This document shows positions 25,386-33,268 of a stretch of 64,000 nt of DNA, piece after piece (the first letter of the stretch is position 1; each line of letters begins with the position of its first letter). The DNA comes from Saprospiraceae bacterium (lineage in GTDB: Bacteria; Bacteroidota; Bacteroidia; Chitinophagales; Saprospiraceae), in the NCBI GenBank assembly GCA_021739645.1, contig JAIPBL010000007.1, forward strand, positions 1 to 64,000, written 5' to 3'. The position numbers were made by a program, and so were the translations under genes. The notes under the pieces are model-generated. The model searched no databases, was not told the origin of the DNA, and saw only the letters and a program-made list of their open reading frames with translations.

Positions 25386-26520
25386 TGCTGTCGTTTTCAT
25401 CAAAATCAAATTCCAACTGAACGCCCTCCCCTGCCCCTTCCCGCTCCAAGTTGGAGACAGAAATACCCAACAGCCGCAAAGCTTCGAACTCATCCCGACT
25501 TGCCTCCAACAGTTCAAAAGTAGCTTGCTGCAATGCTTCCAAACTGCGGATTTCCCCACCAAACGACTTGCTCCGACTGATGATTTTGAACTCCGGTGTC
25601 TTCATTTTCAGCGTTACCGTCCGCCCGAAATTGTCGTGCTTGGCCATGTAGTTGAACACCGTTTCGATGATTGGCACGAGGCGTTCCTTCATTTCAGCGG
25701 CATCACTCACATCCTCGAAGAATGTGCGCTCCGCCCCAATGGACTTGCGTATGCGGTTTGGATTCACGGGTCGGTTGTCCTCTGCCCGCACGATTCGGTA
25801 GTAGTAGCGCCCCGATTTTCCGAAGCGTTGCGACAGCTCGATTTCGGTCAGGTTTTTCAAATCCAAGCCCGTGCGGATGCCCATTTTTTTCATGCGCTCC
25901 GCTGTCACTTTGCCGATGCCGTGGAATTTTTCAACGGGTAGTTTTGCCAGAAAATCCAATGCCTCCTCCGGCAAAATGGTCTTCATGCCGTTGGGTTTGT
26001 TGATGTCAGAAGCCACTTTTGCCAAAAACTTGTTAAAGGAAACGCCCGCCGAGGCCGTCAACCCAGTCTCCGCTTCGATGCGGCGGCGGATGTCCATGGC
26101 GATTTGCATGGCGGAAGTGATGTTCTTTTTGTTTTCGGTGACATCGAGGAAGGCTTCGTCAAGCGAAAGTGGCTCAACGAGGTCAGTGTAGTCAAGGAAG
26201 ATTTCCCGGATTTGTTTGGAGACTTCGTGGTAGGCCTTGAAGTTGGACTTCACGAATATTATGTTCGGGCAAAGCCGCTGCGCCGTAATGCCGGGCATTG
26301 CGGAGCGCACCCCGTACCGCCGAGCCTCGTAACTGGCAGAAGCCACCACGCCCCTCGTCCCACCACCGCCCACTGCCACGGGCTTGCCACGCAGTTCGGG
26401 GTTGTCCCGCTGCTCGATGCTGGCAAAAAAGGCATCCATGTCAATGTGGATGATTTTGCGGTAGAGGAGGTAATCTGGATTCACGATTGCGGATTCTGGA
26501 TTCTGGATTTGGGTTGCCAA
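25363..26520 (-). CDS. dinB: DNA polymerase IV (Y family)
   Basis: Error-prone translesion polymerase. Catalytic motifs are IIHIDMDAFFASIEQRDNPELRGKP near the N-terminus and PLSLDEAFLDVT (Asp-Glu pair); the steric-gate and helix-hairpin-helix parts follow (FHGIGKVTAERMKKMGI), then the little-finger domain. The longest frame starts with TTG at 26520, but the first residues (ATQIQNPESAI) are translated from a GGATTCT tandem repeat. A GTG at 26484, giving MNPDYLLYRKIIHID, is an equally good start. A fragment of the same 5' region recurs at 27138-27212. Confidence 0.94.
   Translation of the reverse strand: MATQIQNPESAIVNPDYLLYRKIIHIDMDAFFASIEQRDNPELRGKPVAVGGGGTRGVVASASYEARRYGVRSAMPGITAQRLCPNIIFVKSNFKAYHEVSKQIREIFLDYTDLVEPLSLDEAFLDVTENKKNITSAMQIAMDIRRRIEAETGLTASAGVSFNKFLAKVASDINKPNGMKTILPEEALDFLAKLPVEKFHGIGKVTAERMKKMGIRTGLDLKNLTEIELSQRFGKSGRYYYRIVRAEDNRPVNPNRIRKSIGAERTFFEDVSDAAEMKERLVPIIETVFNYMAKHDNFGRTVTLKMKTPEFKIISRSKSFGGEIRSLEALQQATFELLEASRDEFEALRLLGISVSNLEREGAGEGVQLEFDFDENDSIKPKLPD
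26485..26513. repeat. GGATTCT tandem heptamer at the dinB 5' end
   Basis: GATTGC, GGATTCT, GGATTCT, GGATTTG follow each other over the presumed dinB start. No complementary arm is present nearby. Its translation on the minus strand gives the IQNPES string, a common artefact of such repeats. Confidence 0.55.
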
Positions 26521-26536
26521 ATCTCTACGGTTTTTC

Positions 26537-26544
26537 TATTTTTG
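26537..26544 (+). promoter_or_regulatory. -7 box of the toxin-antitoxin pair (TATTTTTG)
   Basis: TATTTTTG fits TAnnTTTG and lies 20 bp before the antitoxin ATG. Confidence 0.5.
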
Positions 26545-26564
26545 TTGCATCAAAATTGTTTTCA

Positions 26565-26813
26565 ATGAATGTCACTATTGATAAATTAGACCTGATACAA
26601 CAAATCTTACTCATCAAAGATGAGAAGATGTTGGAAGCTATTGCCCGATTGATTCAAACGAAACGGAAATCCTCGGATGAAGTGGATGGTTGGGAGGAAT
26701 TGCCAAGCTCGGTGAAAAATTCGATTGAAACCTCTCAAAAGCAAATGGAGGATGGGGAAGGCATTCCATTGAACGAGGTATTGGCTAAGTACCGCAAAAG
26801 GTATCAGGCATGA
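26565..26813 (+). CDS. Antitoxin of a ParE/RelE-type module
   Basis: 82-residue protein beginning MNVTIDKLDLIQQILLIKDEK, helical and charged. Its C-terminal part (KKQMEDG-like, here QKQMEDGEGIPLNEVLAKYRKRY) is typical of antitoxins paired with RelE/ParE toxins in Bacteroidota. An upstream in-frame ATG at 26487 lies in the repeat and the dinB start, so I chose the ATG at 26565. The stop overlaps the toxin ATG by 4 bp (ATGA), the usual coupled arrangement. Confidence 0.82.
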   Translation: MNVTIDKLDLIQQILLIKDEKMLEAIARLIQTKRKSSDEVDGWEELPSSVKNSIETSQKQMEDGEGIPLNEVLAKYRKRYQA

Positions 26814-27103
26814 ACCCGTTTGTGACTATTTCACCCAAGGCCGACGAGGAATTGGACGGCATTCTAACCTACCTTGAGGCCAATTTTAGTGTTACCGCTG
26901 CTGCAAACTGTTTGGATGTCATTGAAAAAATATGTTGGGACGTAGCAGCCTTCCCTTTTGCCTTTCCTGCCTACAAAAGAAAAAGTGTTCGCAAGGCTGT
27001 GGTGAACAAGCATCTTTCCATGTATTATCAAGTTCGCAAGGATACAATCGAAGTGCTGTCATTTTGGGACAACAGGCGGGATGTTGAAAGCCTTGACCTC
27101 TAA
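26810..27103 (+). CDS. ParE/RelE-family toxin
   Basis: 97 residues with the RelE/ParE fold pattern. It has ISPKADEELDGILTYLEANF at the N-terminus (the ParE helical hairpin), a central FPFAFPAYKRKSVRKAVVNKHL, then YYQVRKDTIEVLSFWDNRRDVE. The C-terminal FWDNRRD strand is characteristic of plasmid-stabilisation type toxins. Whether it acts on gyrase (ParE) or mRNA (RelE) cannot be read from sequence. It is flanked by dinB on one side and a dinB fragment on the other. Confidence 0.88.
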   Translation: MNPFVTISPKADEELDGILTYLEANFSVTAAANCLDVIEKICWDVAAFPFAFPAYKRKSVRKAVVNKHLSMYYQVRKDTIEVLSFWDNRRDVESLDL

Positions 27104-27137
27104 ACCTCATCCTAATGGATGGGGTTTAGGATACCTG

Positions 27138-27212
27138 CCGCTGCTCCATGCTGGCAAAAAAAGCATCCATGTCGATGTGGATGATTTTGCGGTAGAGAAG
27201 GTAGGTCGGGTT
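27138..27212 (-). pseudogene. Remnant of a dinB 5' end
   Basis: About 75 bp matching 26407-26482 at roughly 67 of 75 positions. On the minus strand it reads YLLYRKIIHIDMDAFFAS, then MEQRQVS and a stop. Most differences within the core are silent or conservative, and the similarity ends abruptly on both sides. It is a diverged fragment of this dinB or of a paralogue, left just beyond the toxin gene. Confidence 0.8.
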
Positions 27213-27242
27213 ACTTTGCAATTCAAGAATTGAAATGAATTA

Positions 27243-28778
27243 TTATTGCTTTAGAAATCTGCTAGTGTATACATCACCTGTCGAAGAAATAGCAGATAAA
27301 TTGTATATCCCACTACTTAAATGAGAGATATCAAGATTTACATTATTAAATTTAGAATCTAAAATAACAGTTCTACCAATTGTGTCCGAAATCAGAACAC
27401 TCTTCCAAAGAATATTAGTTCTTGTCACAAGCTGGATTTTCTGATATGCTGGATTCGGAAGAATTCTAAAACCTTCATCATCTGCAATTTCTTTTTCTTT
27501 AGCTTCGTTGATTGGGGTAGGAGACAATTTTACAACCCAGGCATCATTATAATCAATATGAGAAGAAACATCTCCATCATTCGAATAAGAAGCTCCCGAA
27601 ACGATAATATTATTGTCAGTAGTTTGTTCAATATCATAACAAAAGTCGCTTGAACTTCCCCCTAGAGATAGGTTCCATTCTAGAATTCCTGTATTACTAA
27701 TTTTAAATACCCAATAATCTTGAAATCCATGATTATTACTAACATCTCCATTATCAGAGCGAGATGTCCCGCAAACAATATACCCTCCATTATTATTTGA
27801 GAGACTAATTCCTTGAGCATAATCTAAACTTGAACCTCCGTATGAATGTTCCCAAAGCACTGCTCCTAAAGATGTTATCTTAAATACCCATACATCTTCG
27901 GAACCATTGTTTTCTGATACATTGCCATCATTTGACCTTGAACTTCCTACACAAATAAAGCTCCCAGAACTAGTCTCAATAATATCACTTCCTCCATCAA
28001 CTTCACTTCCTCCATAGCATTTTTGCCAAAGCTTATTTCCCAAACTATCTAGTTTCAAAACCCAAACATCACCACCTCCGTGATTTCCAGTTACGTCACC
28101 ATCTGTTGAAGCAGTTGAACCAATAATTATGTAATTACCACCTGAAGTTTTTCTTATAGCACCAATGTCATCAAACTCTGAACCTCCAAATGTTTTTTCC
28201 CATTCTATATCTCCATCTTGTGATATCTTAACAACCCAAGCATCAAAGGACCCATAATGGATACTTATATCCCCATCATTTGATTTGCTTTTAGTCGCAA
28301 ATGTAAATCCCCCATCATCGCTCTGAACAATATCAGGACAACACTCACTGCTGCTTCCTCCATAGGTTTTTTGCCATTCTAATTCACCGATTGAGGATAA
28401 CTTAATCAACCAAATATCTGATAAACCATGAGCTAAAGTAACATCACCGTCTGAGGAATTTGTTGTTGCTCCTATCAAAAAACCTCCATCTTCAGTTTGA
28501 ATTGCTGAAGTAGCATAATCATCATTTGAGCCGCCAAAGGTCTTTTGCCAAATCAAGGTTCCTTCTGAGGACATTTTTACTATAAAAACATCTTCATTCC
28601 CGTTGTTAAATGAACTTGAACTGCCAACTGAAAGGTAATCCCCATCTGAGCATTGAATTACCGCATAGGAATAGTCATTGTATGAACCTCCAAAACTCTT
28701 CTCCCAAATTATCTCAGGTTGGGCAAAAAGTGTAACTGAAAGTAAAATTGAGAGACTAAATAGAATAAGGTACCTCAT
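27243..28778 (-). CDS. Secreted seven-bladed beta-propeller-like protein with T9SS domain
   Basis: 511 residues: signal peptide (LILFSLSILLSVTLFAQ), seven tandem repeats of 57-58 residues, and a type A T9SS sorting domain (RILPNPAYQKIQLVTRTN to SRFLKQ). Each repeat has the plan W-x-K-x-[FY]-G-G-S, then GG[FY]-[IL]-x-[GAT] and NDGDV, ending [DE]-x-W-[VL]-x-K. Seven repeats suggest a seven-bladed propeller. Function unknown; it is probably surface-exposed. The gene is clearly richer in A+T than the flanking dinB and smc genes, which points to separate ancestry or different selection. Confidence 0.85.
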   Translation of the reverse strand: MRYLILFSLSILLSVTLFAQPEIIWEKSFGGSYNDYSYAVIQCSDGDYLSVGSSSSFNNGNEDVFIVKMSSEGTLIWQKTFGGSNDDYATSAIQTEDGGFLIGATTNSSDGDVTLAHGLSDIWLIKLSSIGELEWQKTYGGSSSECCPDIVQSDDGGFTFATKSKSNDGDISIHYGSFDAWVVKISQDGDIEWEKTFGGSEFDDIGAIRKTSGGNYIIIGSTASTDGDVTGNHGGGDVWVLKLDSLGNKLWQKCYGGSEVDGGSDIIETSSGSFICVGSSRSNDGNVSENNGSEDVWVFKITSLGAVLWEHSYGGSSLDYAQGISLSNNNGGYIVCGTSRSDNGDVSNNHGFQDYWVFKISNTGILEWNLSLGGSSSDFCYDIEQTTDNNIIVSGASYSNDGDVSSHIDYNDAWVVKLSPTPINEAKEKEIADDEGFRILPNPAYQKIQLVTRTNILWKSVLISDTIGRTVILDSKFNNVNLDISHLSSGIYNLSAISSTGDVYTSRFLKQ

Positions 28779-28916
28779 TGGAATTTCTTTTTATTTGAAG
28801 TTATTGGGGCCAAGAAAGTAAAATTAATCAGTCATCAAAAATTTCAAAGCTAATTGAAAAAATTATTTTGTTCCAAATTCAAGAATAGTTCCACTTCCGC
28901 TATTAACCATTTTCCC

Positions 28917-28924
28917 TACCTTCG
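28917..28924 (+). promoter_or_regulatory. -7 box upstream of smc (TACCTTCG)
   Basis: TACCTTCG differs from TAnnTTTG at one position and lies 18 bp before the smc ATG. The -33 element is weak. Confidence 0.45.
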
Positions 28925-28942
28925 CCCCCCGAAACAGAACAA

Positions 28943-31900
28943 ATGCGTCTCAAGACCCTCGAAATTAAAGGCTTCAAGTCGTTCGCCGATGAAACGGTCA
29001 TCCATTTCAATGAGGACGTCATAGGCATTGTCGGGCCGAACGGCTCGGGCAAGAGCAACGTCGTGGACGCCATCCGGTGGGTACTTGGCGAGCAGAAAAG
29101 CAGTGAACTTCGCCTCGATACCATGTCCAGCGTCATTTTCAATGGCACCAAAACCCGAAAGCAGGGCGGTGTGGCCCAGGTGACGCTTAGTTTCGAGAAC
29201 ACCAAAAACCTGCTACCTACCGAGTATAATTCCGTCGCCATCACCCGTAGGCTGTACCGCAGCGGCGAGAGCGAGTACCAACTGAACGGCGTCGTCTGTC
29301 GTTTGAAGGACATCACCAACTTGCTGATGGACACGGGCATCGGCTCCAACAGCTACGCCATCATTGCACTGGGCATGGTGGACGAGATTCTGGCAGACAA
29401 GGACAACGCCCGCCGCAAGATGTTCGAGCAGGCCGCTGGTATTTCAAAATACAAAATCAGGAAACGGGAAACCCTCCAAAAACTACAAGCCACCACCGCC
29501 GACCTGGAGCGGGTAGAAGATTTGTTGTTTGAAATCAACAACAACCTGAAAACGCTGGAACAACAGGCCAAGCGGACGAAAAAATATTTTGAACTAAAAG
29601 GTGAATACAAGGATTTGTCCATCAAATTGGCGGCACTGAAATCGGAATCGCTGAAGGCCAGGTACAAGGAGTTAAAGGATTCGTTGGAAAAAGAAGAAGA
29701 CCGTTATCGACAGTTGGAAGTGGAGCAACGGCAGATGGAGGCTGGGCTGGAGCAGCAACGTAAGTCGAACCTAGACCAAGAACAAGCCCTGAGCGAACGT
29801 CAGCGGGAAATGAACCAACTCGTTGGGAAAATCAGGGACATGGAAAACGAGAAGCGGGTGCTGGAGCAGCGCATCACGTTTGTGGAGCAGAACAAAACCA
29901 AGTCGCAAGAGGCGATTCTGATTGCAAAATCACGTATTTCGACGTTGGAAGAAGAGATTGCGGGATACCGGGAGACACTCACCGAAGACCGCCGCCTGGA
30001 GGGCAAATTGGAGCAACAATTGGAAGCCGCCGAAAAAAGATTGAGCGATATTCGCCAGAGCCACGGTGAAATGAAGGCTGGGTTGGACGCCATCATGCAG
30101 AACCAGCAGCAGGTGGAGCGGGAACTGTACGAACTGGAAAAATCGAAAGCGGTAAACACCAACCAGATAGAAAACCTTCGGCACGACATCGCTCACGGTG
30201 AAGAGGAAGTTAAGAACCGGACCACGGAAACCGAGTCGTTGCGAAGCAAAATAAAAGAACTGGAAAAGGAGGAAGCTGAGCGCCGAGCAAGTGTGGAAGC
30301 CCTCGAACAAACGGAAGAAAAACGCCGGGAAGCCATTGCCGAAGGCGAAACAAAACTCGATGACCTAAAAAGTCGAGTGCAGAAAATACACCGGGAACTG
30401 GACGCCAAGCGAAACGAGTACAAGCTGACCAAAAGCATGGTCGAAAGTCTGGAAGGTTTCCCGGAGAGCATCCGGTTTTTGAGCAGTGCAAAGAACTGGA
30501 CGAAGCAGGCGCCGCTGCTTTCTGACCTGATTTATGTGGAGGTGGACTACCGGGTGGCCATCGAAAACTACCTCGAACCGTATCTCAATTTTTACGTGAC
30601 AGAAAACATGACGGACGCCCAGCAGGCGGTGCAGTTGCTCCAATCCGCCCAAAAAGGCAAGGCCAATTTTTTCGTCAACGACAGCTTCAAGGATTTCACG
30701 CCGAGCATCGCCATGCTTTCCGGTGACATGCGGCCCGCAACGGACCTCGTGCAATGCGACCCCGTCTATCGCAACCTTGTCAATTACCTTTTGGACAATG
30801 TTTTTATCCTTGAAAAAGAGGAGGTCACAAAGCAAATGTCCGATGAAAAAATCACGCTGTTGGCCAAATCTGGTCGGTTTATACAACGCAGGCACAGCTT
30901 GAGCGGAGGCAGCGTTGGGTTGTTTGAAGGCAAAAAAATTGGGCGGAAAAAGAATCTTGAAATTCTGGAAAACGCCATCAAGCGGGGCGAAGAAGACGAA
31001 AACAAGCTCTCGACGGAGATGTACCAATTAAAGTCGAGTATCGAAATTTTGAAAGGGCAACAGTCTAGGCAGCAGATTCAGCAGGAGCAAAATTTACTGA
31101 ACAAAGTCTCGCAAGAGCGGGTTTCGTTGGCTGCCCGTTTGGACAGTTTCGAGTCGTATATCCGGGACGTGGATGCCAAAAAAGTACTGACTTTGGAGCG
31201 CATCAAAGGTTTTGAAGCAGCCAATGCAGCCAGCGAAAAGCTACTGGAAGAAAAGCTGCAAACCGCCGATGTAGCCCGAAAGGAAATCAGCAATACAGAC
31301 GGGAAATTCCGTGCTGTCGCCGAGGAGATGAGCCAAGCCAGCACTGAGTTCAACAACAACAACATCGAATTCATCAAGCAGCAAAACAAGGTATCGGCGC
31401 TGCAACGAGAGCTTTCTTTCCGGGAAAAACAACTTGATGAAACCAAGGCCACCTTGGCCACCAACCAGCGTTCCCTCGACCAATCGGGCGATGAAGTAGC
31501 ACAAATCAACGATGACATTGAGCGGCTGGTGAAAGAATTGCAGGTAAGTTATGAGGTACGCAAAGAGAAAGAAGGCGCCCTCTCTCAGACCGAGCAGACC
31601 TTCTTTTCGGCACGGAACATCATCCATGAAATTGAGGACAAGCTGCGGCAATTGGCTCGCCAGTCACAGGAGTCTCAGATAAAAATCAATAACACCAAGG
31701 ACAAATACAGCGATACCAAATACCAACTCACGAACATTGCGGAGCGGCTCCGAATTGAGTTCAACCTCAGCATCAACGACCACGAAGCACTGACACTGAC
31801 GGAGGAGCAAAGGGCGGGGTTGGATGAAAACGACCTGCAAATCAAAGTCGAACGCATGAAGGGGCGCCTGGATAATTATGGCGAAATCAACCCAATGGCC

Positions 31901-32512
31901 TTGGAAGCTTATGAGGAAATGAAGGAGCGCCATGATACCATCACGGAGCAGCGGGACGATATCTTGAAAGCCAAAGATGACCTGATGGAAACGATTCGAG
32001 AAATAGAGGAGACAGCCACGGCACAATTTCTTGAGGCTTTTGGGAAGGTACGGCTTTATTTTATTGACGCCTTCCGCAGCTTGTTCACCAACGACGACAC
32101 CGCTGACCTCATCCTACTTGACCCTGAAAACCCACTGGAAAGCAGCATCGAAATCGTTGCGAAGCCAAAAGGCAAGCGCCCACAGAGCATCAGCCAGCTA
32201 TCAGGCGGGGAAAAAACACTGACTGCCACTGCCCTACTCTTTTCGCTCTACCTGCTTAAGCCGGCGCCATTCTGCATTTTCGATGAAGTGGATGCCCCAC
32301 TGGACGATGCCAACATCGAGAAGTTCAACCATATCATCAAGGATTTCAGCAAGGACAGCCAGTTCATCATCGTCACCCACAACAAGCAAACGATGGCTGC
32401 CGTGGACACGATTTATGGGGTTTATATGGCGGAGCAAGGAGTTTCGGCGGTGACTCCCGTTGATTTTAGGAGCTTGAAAAATGACTTGGTTTTCTCAGAA
32501 GTCGAGAATTAA
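28943..32512 (+). CDS. smc: Chromosome segregation ATPase SMC
   Basis: 1189-residue SMC protein for chromosome condensation and segregation. The N-terminal head has LKGFKSFADETVIHF and Walker A GPNGSGKSNVVDAIRWVLGE. Two long coiled coils (about 170-500 and 680-1020) flank a hinge (about 510-670, with APLLSDLIYVEVDYRVAIENYL). The C-terminal head carries the ABC signature QLSGGEKTLTA and Walker B FCIFDEVDAPLDDANI. ScpA and ScpB partners are not in the window. Full length and intact. Confidence 0.97.
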   Translation: MRLKTLEIKGFKSFADETVIHFNEDVIGIVGPNGSGKSNVVDAIRWVLGEQKSSELRLDTMSSVIFNGTKTRKQGGVAQVTLSFENTKNLLPTEYNSVAITRRLYRSGESEYQLNGVVCRLKDITNLLMDTGIGSNSYAIIALGMVDEILADKDNARRKMFEQAAGISKYKIRKRETLQKLQATTADLERVEDLLFEINNNLKTLEQQAKRTKKYFELKGEYKDLSIKLAALKSESLKARYKELKDSLEKEEDRYRQLEVEQRQMEAGLEQQRKSNLDQEQALSERQREMNQLVGKIRDMENEKRVLEQRITFVEQNKTKSQEAILIAKSRISTLEEEIAGYRETLTEDRRLEGKLEQQLEAAEKRLSDIRQSHGEMKAGLDAIMQNQQQVERELYELEKSKAVNTNQIENLRHDIAHGEEEVKNRTTETESLRSKIKELEKEEAERRASVEALEQTEEKRREAIAEGETKLDDLKSRVQKIHRELDAKRNEYKLTKSMVESLEGFPESIRFLSSAKNWTKQAPLLSDLIYVEVDYRVAIENYLEPYLNFYVTENMTDAQQAVQLLQSAQKGKANFFVNDSFKDFTPSIAMLSGDMRPATDLVQCDPVYRNLVNYLLDNVFILEKEEVTKQMSDEKITLLAKSGRFIQRRHSLSGGSVGLFEGKKIGRKKNLEILENAIKRGEEDENKLSTEMYQLKSSIEILKGQQSRQQIQQEQNLLNKVSQERVSLAARLDSFESYIRDVDAKKVLTLERIKGFEAANAASEKLLEEKLQTADVARKEISNTDGKFRAVAEEMSQASTEFNNNNIEFIKQQNKVSALQRELSFREKQLDETKATLATNQRSLDQSGDEVAQINDDIERLVKELQVSYEVRKEKEGALSQTEQTFFSARNIIHEIEDKLRQLARQSQESQIKINNTKDKYSDTKYQLTNIAERLRIEFNLSINDHEALTLTEEQRAGLDENDLQIKVERMKGRLDNYGEINPMALEAYEEMKERHDTITEQRDDILKAKDDLMETIREIEETATAQFLEAFGKVRLYFIDAFRSLFTNDDTADLILLDPENPLESSIEIVAKPKGKRPQSISQLSGGEKTLTATALLFSLYLLKPAPFCIFDEVDAPLDDANIEKFNHIIKDFSKDSQFIIVTHNKQTMAAVDTIYGVYMAEQGVSAVTPVDFRSLKNDLVFSEVEN

Positions 32513-32524
32513 CAGAATTCAAAA

Positions 32525-33163
32525 TCATTCCTGCTTCCACGACTTAACCGCCCGCCTGTCTCTCGCCTTGTGCTTTTCAAAATAAACATCGAACAAGGCC
32601 TTTCTTTCCGTTTCATTTAATCGGTAGGGTTCTTCGTAAAACCCTTTCGTATTTCTTTGCCGGAAAGCCTCGTACAATGTCACCGCACAAGCCACCGAGA
32701 TGTTCAAACTTTCCGCCATTCCCACCTGTGGAATCATAAATTTTCCATCCAGCAATGGTTGTGAAACTGCCGAAATCCCCCGGTGTTCGTTGCCAAAAAA
32801 AAGGGCAAGTGGTTCGGTCAAGTCGATGTGGTGAAAATCGCTGACACCCTCGCCGAGCATGGCACCAAGCACTTTGTCGTATTTGCTTCGCAATCTTTCA
32901 AAACATGCCTCGGCATCTGTGAAGTAATGGGCCTCCACCCATTTGCCGGAGCCCATGGAGGTGCGCTTTCCTATTTTCACAAACTCGGTTTGCAAGTGGG
33001 CATCAGTATTCAGAATATAAATCTCGCCAACCCCTACCGAGTCGGCAGTACGAATGACCGCCCCGATATTGTGCATATCGGTTACGTTTTCCAGCACCAC
33101 AGTCAGGTCTGGCTGTCGTCGGTTTACTACGGCATGGAATTTATCGAGTCGCTTTTTTTGCAT
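32525..33163 (-). CDS. TrmH/SpoU-family RNA 2'-O-methyltransferase
   Basis: 212 residues with the knotted SPOUT fold. Motif 1 is VLENVTDMHNIGAVIRTADSVGV, motif 2 LALFFGNEHRGIS, and motif 3 IPQVGMAESLNISVACAVTLYEAFRQ. This arrangement is that of TrmH-type tRNA ribose methyltransferases (guanosine-18 in the best-known cases). The frame is open to 33247, but those residues derive from a terminator and a GGAATTGG repeat; I chose the ATG at 33163 (MQKKRLDKFHAV). The ATG lies only about 8 bp beyond the upstream terminator stem, so the transcript start must be very close. Confidence 0.9.
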   Translation of the reverse strand: MQKKRLDKFHAVVNRRQPDLTVVLENVTDMHNIGAVIRTADSVGVGEIYILNTDAHLQTEFVKIGKRTSMGSGKWVEAHYFTDAEACFERLRSKYDKVLGAMLGEGVSDFHHIDLTEPLALFFGNEHRGISAVSQPLLDGKFMIPQVGMAESLNISVACAVTLYEAFRQRNTKGFYEEPYRLNETERKALFDVYFEKHKARDRRAVKSWKQE

Positions 33164-33170
33164 AAAAAAC

Positions 33171-33197
33171 AAAGCCGGAAGGTTTGCTTCCGGCTTT
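33171..33197 (-). terminator. Terminator of the receptor-like lipoprotein gene
   Basis: AAAGCCGGAA (33171-33180) is exactly complementary to TTCCGGCTTT (33188-33197). On the minus strand it is followed by TGTTTTTT. It abuts the TrmH-like start codon. Confidence 0.85.
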
Positions 33198-33209
33198 GGC
33201 TTTGGTACT

Positions 33210-33265
33210 GGGGATTGGACACAAGGAATTGCGAACCAAATACCCAATTCCTGATTTCCAATTCC
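33210..33265. repeat. Inverted repeat of GGAATTGG-type units
   Basis: GGGGATTGGACACAAGGAAT at about 33210 is imperfectly complementary (about four mismatches in 21) to 33245-33265, which contains CCAATTCC and CCAATTCCTG. It fills the gap between the lipoprotein stop and the terminator. Confidence 0.6.
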
Positions 33266-33268
33266 AAC

